Assembly: GCF_037392515.1 (NCBI RefSeq) | Contig: NC_090280.1 | Location: forward strand, 18,912,001-18,976,000 | From: Haliotis asinina | Lineage: Eukaryota; Mollusca; Gastropoda; Lepetellida; Haliotidae | DNA: 64,000 nucleotides | Direction of reading: 5' to 3' | Part shown: positions 59,875 through 64,000 of the stretch, piece by piece | Layout: every line of letters begins with the position of its first letter | Numbering within the stretch: position 1 is the first letter of the stretch | The notes under the pieces: model-generated | Database searches by the model: none | Told to the model about the DNA's origin: nothing | The model's input: the letters and a program-made list of their open reading frames with translations, nothing else | Translations under genes and position numbers: made by a program

Positions 59875-59929
59875 TCTATCTATCTATCCATCATCATCAT
59901 TATCATCATCATTATCATCATCATCATCA
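59875..59929. repeat. CTAT/ATC microsatellite
   Basis: TATCTATC followed by ATCATCATTATCATCATC. Confidence 0.75.
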
Positions 59930-60135
59930 GACTTAATTCTGACTACGGGAGTTTCAGAGTATGACTAAGTTTCATGAAAATGAGGAAACACTGAGATTTG
60001 TTGAAAGAAGACAATCGTAGCACAATCACACTTGAATCACGGAAGGTAGAGACAATGAAGTTTCATCATCTTCTGACTGACTATATAACTGACACACGCT
60101 ACGCTTGAGCATCACTGTCACTGCCTGATGTGACG

Positions 60136-63100
60136 ATGTCAGCGACAGACCTTGTTGCCGTGCTTGTCGTTGCAGGTTCCTTTGGTCTTCCGCTGATAGG
60201 ACTTGCGGGTAAGTACTTGGAACTTTGGTTATAACGAACCGGAAAGGGACCACAAAAATATTAGGTCTTTACAACCGTTGCTTGTTATACGCATTTCAAC
60301 TAAACTTTTACAGCAAGTGGCATGGACAGAAAAAGTCTGTGTTCGTTATAGACGATTGTTTGTGGTTGTTTAACGCCGCACAATATTCCAACTACGTAGT
60401 TGCCGTCTGTATATAATCGAACCTGGACCAGATAGTCCAGTGACTCAGTCAAGTCAGAGAGCCTGAACATCCGATCCCGCATTTAACGACTATCATGGTG
60501 TTGTGAAAACCAGTCTGATCCGCATTCGCTCGATACCATTAGCTACATACATACGGATTAGTGTACATTTCATTACATTATTTATTTACACCAGATGCTA
60601 CAAGCTTCACAGTTGTCCCTAGCAACGGGAATGCCACAATGTCATGGAACGTGTCTGGAACCGACATCCGGGAGTTTACAGTATTTCTGTCTACCTTCCC
60701 GGCAAAAGATATATTTCACGTGAAGAACAATGCCACGAAGATAGTCAGCGATGACTACAAGAACAGGGTTCAGCTATTTTCAAACAGGTCCTCAGACGGT
60801 TCTGTAGTTTTTGGTTTTGAGCTGTTCAATGTGAGCTCGTGGGATGATGCTGGGGAATATGGTTGTTACGAAGGACCACCAGACTATGGCGGTGCAAGAA
60901 TATCTGAGTGTCGTCAGACCCTCATTGTTGTAGGTTGGTATTTGTTACCTTTTTGGTTTATTCTCTTCATTTATGGTCCTGAAAATAATCGAAACTGCAC
61001 CATGCAATGCGTTTTCGACACTTGATCAATATTCCAGCATCATTACCGCTGGGGATATCAGAAATGGGCTGAATACATTGTACCCACGTGGGAATCGAAC
61101 CCGAGTTTTGCGTGACTGGCGGACGCTTTAACCGCTCGACTAATTCACCACTTCAGCTGACGTTAAGATCTACGATTCACATACAAGAAGTAAGATGACA
61201 CTTTGTAAGCCATGTCATCGGATCTGATCACTCGAGTCATCTAAAACGGGTCTCTGGGGATATCTTCGTCTTCCACCCTAATGTGAGCTGGGTCAGACCC
61301 ACCTGGGTTGTAGTCCCGGTTCCTCCAGACCATGTCTTGTTTTGTCATTACCTATGTGTCTGAGGTTGTACGTGTTATCAAGGTGGTTCAAGCCTTACAC
61401 AAACACAACTTCGATCTTTCATAAACAAACAAACAAGCAGTGATATAACTGAAACACGATATGGATCGACATCATACCAAACTCACTCACTGTCACAGAT
61501 CTGATTCAGGAGCCATACCTCGTGGTTCCGGAATATGTCACAGACAGCGCACGTACCGCCCTACAATGTCTGACCTCCTTTCGAAGTCATCCAATAGGAT
61601 ATCGGCCCAAGGTGTCCGTGACCTGGAGTAAGAATGATAAGCCACTGGAGGGTAGCTCTGGGTACACCATGACAGCTGACACTGGGATGTGGGACATGGA
61701 AGTATATCATGCTGCTACCTTAGATGTCAGAAACGTTGGAGTCGAGGGCGAGGGAGCAAGGTATTCATGCCAGGTCGCCATTGGAGACGGGATCCAGACA
61801 GACTGGAGCGAAGAGTATGTTCTTGGCACTAAGTGTGAGTATTATAGATTGGAACATGTGTAATTCACATTATAGATAGACCTGAAGTGTGCTTCTCACA
61901 ACACATTAGGTCTTCTCTTGTTTTCCCAGAATAACCGCATTTGAGGTTTTTGTTATGGAAAGACAGGTTTTACTTTTCGCTAGAAAGACCTCTTCCCAAG
62001 TTTTTCTTTTCGTTAGAAAGACCTCTTCCCAAGTTTTGCTTTTCGTTAGTAAGACCGCTACCCAGGTTTTAGGTTTCCTAACTTTATATGAACATCAAGA
62101 TTCAAATGATACATGGGTGTTTGAAATCAACTGAAAAATATCGTTCAAGATTAAACTCACAAAAAATAAAGCGGGACTGGAGCCGCTACCCTAAGATTCG
62201 TAGGCAGACGCTCTACCACACGGCCCCCGGGCCGACGGAGATGTTGGGGTTAAAATATCCATTTATAGTTACTGCCATTAAATTGAATTTACTCGCGCTT
62301 CAGTTATTGTTATGTAGCTTCATTAAACGATCATCTACATTCAATTTGTAATTACCCATCATTGACGGTATTTATGTCAGAAAAAAACACTTCCCCTTCG
62401 GTTTTACATTGTCTACCAAAACCTCGGAGGCGTGTTTTCTCCTATACATAGACAATACAGTTCCATTGAGCGGACTCCGATATAAAGAAGACCCGGTCAA
62501 ATGTGACAAACACATTTTAGGGTCTTTGCTGTCGGGAACACTGAGTCAAAATACACTTTGTTTGTATGTTCTTTAACGCCGCATCGGGGTACAATAATTG
62601 AGTTTGAACCACACAATCCAGTGATTTGAGATGTGATGACGTGTTAACAAGATGGGCGAGCATGACCATTCGCTGTCGTCATTTGTCATCAAGCATGGGT
62701 TTGCTGAGGACCAATTCCAACCTGTATCCTCGCGAGTAGTGGTGATAGAGAAAAATGTGTTTACAGCAGCAGTTCATGGTATTACCCAGTTCCCACTTGG
62801 TAAGTGACTAAATAAAAAGAGTTTTAGACCAAGAGAGTACTTGCTATTGGGGAAAATAGTACCACACTAATGCTCCAGTTTCAGAAGATGGGCCCAAGAA
62901 CTACTCGACCGCTGTGGATGGTGATGAGGTCATGTTGTCCTTCTGGAACCTCAACATCACCGACACCCTCTCCCTGTGGTCTCCCAAACAGACGGTCCTC
63001 TTCACCATGGAATCTGCCAAAGTTAAGATATGGTCGAGCTACCGACCGAGAGTTACGATCGGTTCTGTCATAGCTCCAAATAAAGCTGTCCGGGTTATAC

Positions 63101-64000
63101 TTCGGAATGTCTCTGCGACCGATGCTGGTCAGTATGTCTGTGGGAGAGGGGCGATCGACAGGAAGGTCATTGTGCCCAACTGCGGACTGCTCTTAGTTGT
63201 GCTCAGTAAGTATTAATGCAGATGGGCGTGAGTCATGAGTGAGCAGGTGGATGCTTTATTGCATGATTGATTGTGTAGAGGGGTGAGTGGAGGCGTTTTT
63301 GATTGATTGGCTAGGTGAGAGAGTGTGTGAGTCAGTGGGTAGATGGGTGTGAGTGAGCGGATATTTATGTGTTGGGGAGTGAGTGAATGATTGTTTGGTG
63401 AATACTTTGTTATGTGAGTGAGTGGGTGGGTGAGGTATTTCATATCATGTTACATGTGTGATGTTGGATGTGACCAACATTGTTGATGTCTCAAGAGGCC
63501 CTGATGGGAGGAAGGGACATAACTCTGGACCGTCAGCACCATATCATGCTCGTAGCTGCCACCAAAATGCTTAACGCCTGAATCGTGCATTATGCTTCCT
63601 TCCTCTCTTCCTTAATCTCCGCTCCCTAATAAAACAGAGCACGGTCTAAAGAGGCAAAGAGAACTTATCACTCATACAGGGGAAAAATGACATAGACATG
63701 CAAGGGGTCATGGTACCCAGCTGTACAACATGTCTTCACAACTGTAAATGTGTCGTGTAAAATGTTAAAATTAGGAAGTTTTTTGCAGGACAGCCCGTGA
63801 AGCCTGTTATTACAGTACCTTCACAGCCGGTGTCAGGGCAGACTATCACTGTCAACTGTTCTACCTTCTCCCGGAGCTTCCCGCTGCGCCATCCACTGTC
63901 CATGTCCTTCTCGTGGTTTAAAGACGGCGCCTTGTTGGAGCAGGAAGGGAAGTATATGGTTCTGGGCTCGACACTCACCATCAGTGACGTCACTACAGGA
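60136..64000 (+). CDS. Multi-Ig surface or secreted protein, 5' part
   Basis: Exons 60136-60208 (signal peptide MSATDLVAVLVVAGSFGLPL), 60595-60933 (Ig1), 61499-61834 (Ig2), 62767-62799 (11-residue linker), 62885-63205 (Ig3) and 63789 to the window end (Ig4, partial) join in phase 1 throughout, 438 residues so far. Ig1 and Ig3 are V-like: they have DDAGEYGC and DAGQYVCG but no cysteine in the early B strand (ATMSW and VMLSF instead). Both have a second cysteine about 14-16 residues after the Y-x-C. Ig2 and Ig4 are classical (ALQC, WSKN, RYSCQ; TVNC, SFSWFKDG, LTISD). The linker is required by phase: Ig2 spliced directly to Ig3 would create TAA, and the linker repairs the join exactly. The gene runs off the window, so a membrane anchor is unknown. 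Adhesion or immune recognition is inference from the fold. Confidence 0.75.
60360..60492 (-). repeat. SINE-B remnant in intron 1 of the multi-Ig gene
   Basis: GTTTAACGCCGCACAATATT and GAACCTGGACCAGATAGTCC. Confidence 0.5.
61033..61152 (-). repeat. SINE-A in intron 2 of the multi-Ig gene
   Basis: CACGTGGGAATCGAACCCGA and the head AACCGCTCGACTAATTCACC. Confidence 0.5.
61973..62072. repeat. Three-copy minisatellite, unit 33 bp
   Basis: CGYTAGAAAGACCTCTTCCC then AAGTTTT, three times, in intron 3 of the multi-Ig gene. Confidence 0.75.
62560..62735 (-). repeat. SINE-B remnant in an intron of the multi-Ig gene
   Basis: GTTCTTTAACGCCGCATCGG and CACACAATCCAGTGAT; diverged. Confidence 0.45.
63218..63440. 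repeat. GTGA-rich low-complexity tract
   Basis: Irregular GTGAGTGAGTGG-type repeats in the intron between Ig3 and Ig4 of the multi-Ig gene. Confidence 0.6.

Larger units (their letters stand above)
58076..60135. other. Intergenic region before the multi-Ig gene
   Basis: Inverted-repeat element with a tRNA-type SINE in its interior (58497-58966), a minus-strand SINE-B remnant (59314-59472) and an ATC microsatellite (59875-59929). No clear promoter of the multi-Ig gene was recognised. Confidence 0.45.

Noticed and set aside
62171-62232. tRNA-like sequence on the minus strand
   Set aside because: A-box-like GTGTGGTAGAGCG is present, but the anticodon arm does not pair and there is no good B box; at most a worn tRNA-derived relic.

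Overview
The window is animal nuclear DNA, almost certainly from a marine gastropod mollusc. I suspect an abalone (Haliotis), because the dense short repeats ending in a GGCGTAAAAC...ACTCACTCACT tail look like those I associate with abalone loci; this is recognition, not a search result. Coding sequence is scattered in short exons with GT/AG junctions, AT-rich introns full of SINEs, long microsatellites, and remnants of LINEs, Tc1/mariner elements and MITEs. There is nothing bacterial, no CRISPR and no rRNA.

Layout. (1) 348-4542 (+) is the 3' part, and 11727-16621 (+) a complete copy, of a tandem pair of small type I membrane proteins that I cannot place in any family. (2) 37546-42373 (-) is a signal peptide-Ig-Ig-linker-FN3 protein gene, and 21153-23108 (-) is a decayed duplicate of it. 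The duplicate keeps the same SINE in the same intron but carries an 11-bp deletion and a nonsense codon. (3) 49122-51496 (+) and 55694-58075 (+) are two paralogous three-exon genes for secreted proteins of 218 and 241 residues. They resemble the extra C-terminal domain I recall from some invertebrate alpha-amylases. (4) 60136 to the window end (+) is the 5' part of a multi-Ig gene that alternates an unusual V-like domain (cysteine pair late in the domain) with a classical Ig domain.

Between the genes: 4.5-11.7 kb holds SINEs, a Tc1 relic and a 56-bp-type repeat; 16.6-21.1 kb holds SINEs and a 680-bp GAT/GTC array. The stretch 23.1-37.5 kb is a transposon graveyard: an 82-bp tandem repeat, a hAT-type MITE with an 8-bp target duplication, a CR1-like LINE, a Jockey-like LINE abutted by a Ty3-type LTR fossil, a hammerhead-like hairpin and a Tc1 relic. 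The stretches 42.4-49.1, 51.5-55.7 and 58.1-60.1 kb hold further repeats and two inverted-repeat elements.

Taken together the host genes all encode secreted or single-pass surface proteins, most in local duplicates with strong divergence. That is the usual look of a cell-surface or innate-recognition neighbourhood. A shared function is inference only. All exon models were read by eye from open frames, splice signals and matching phases.
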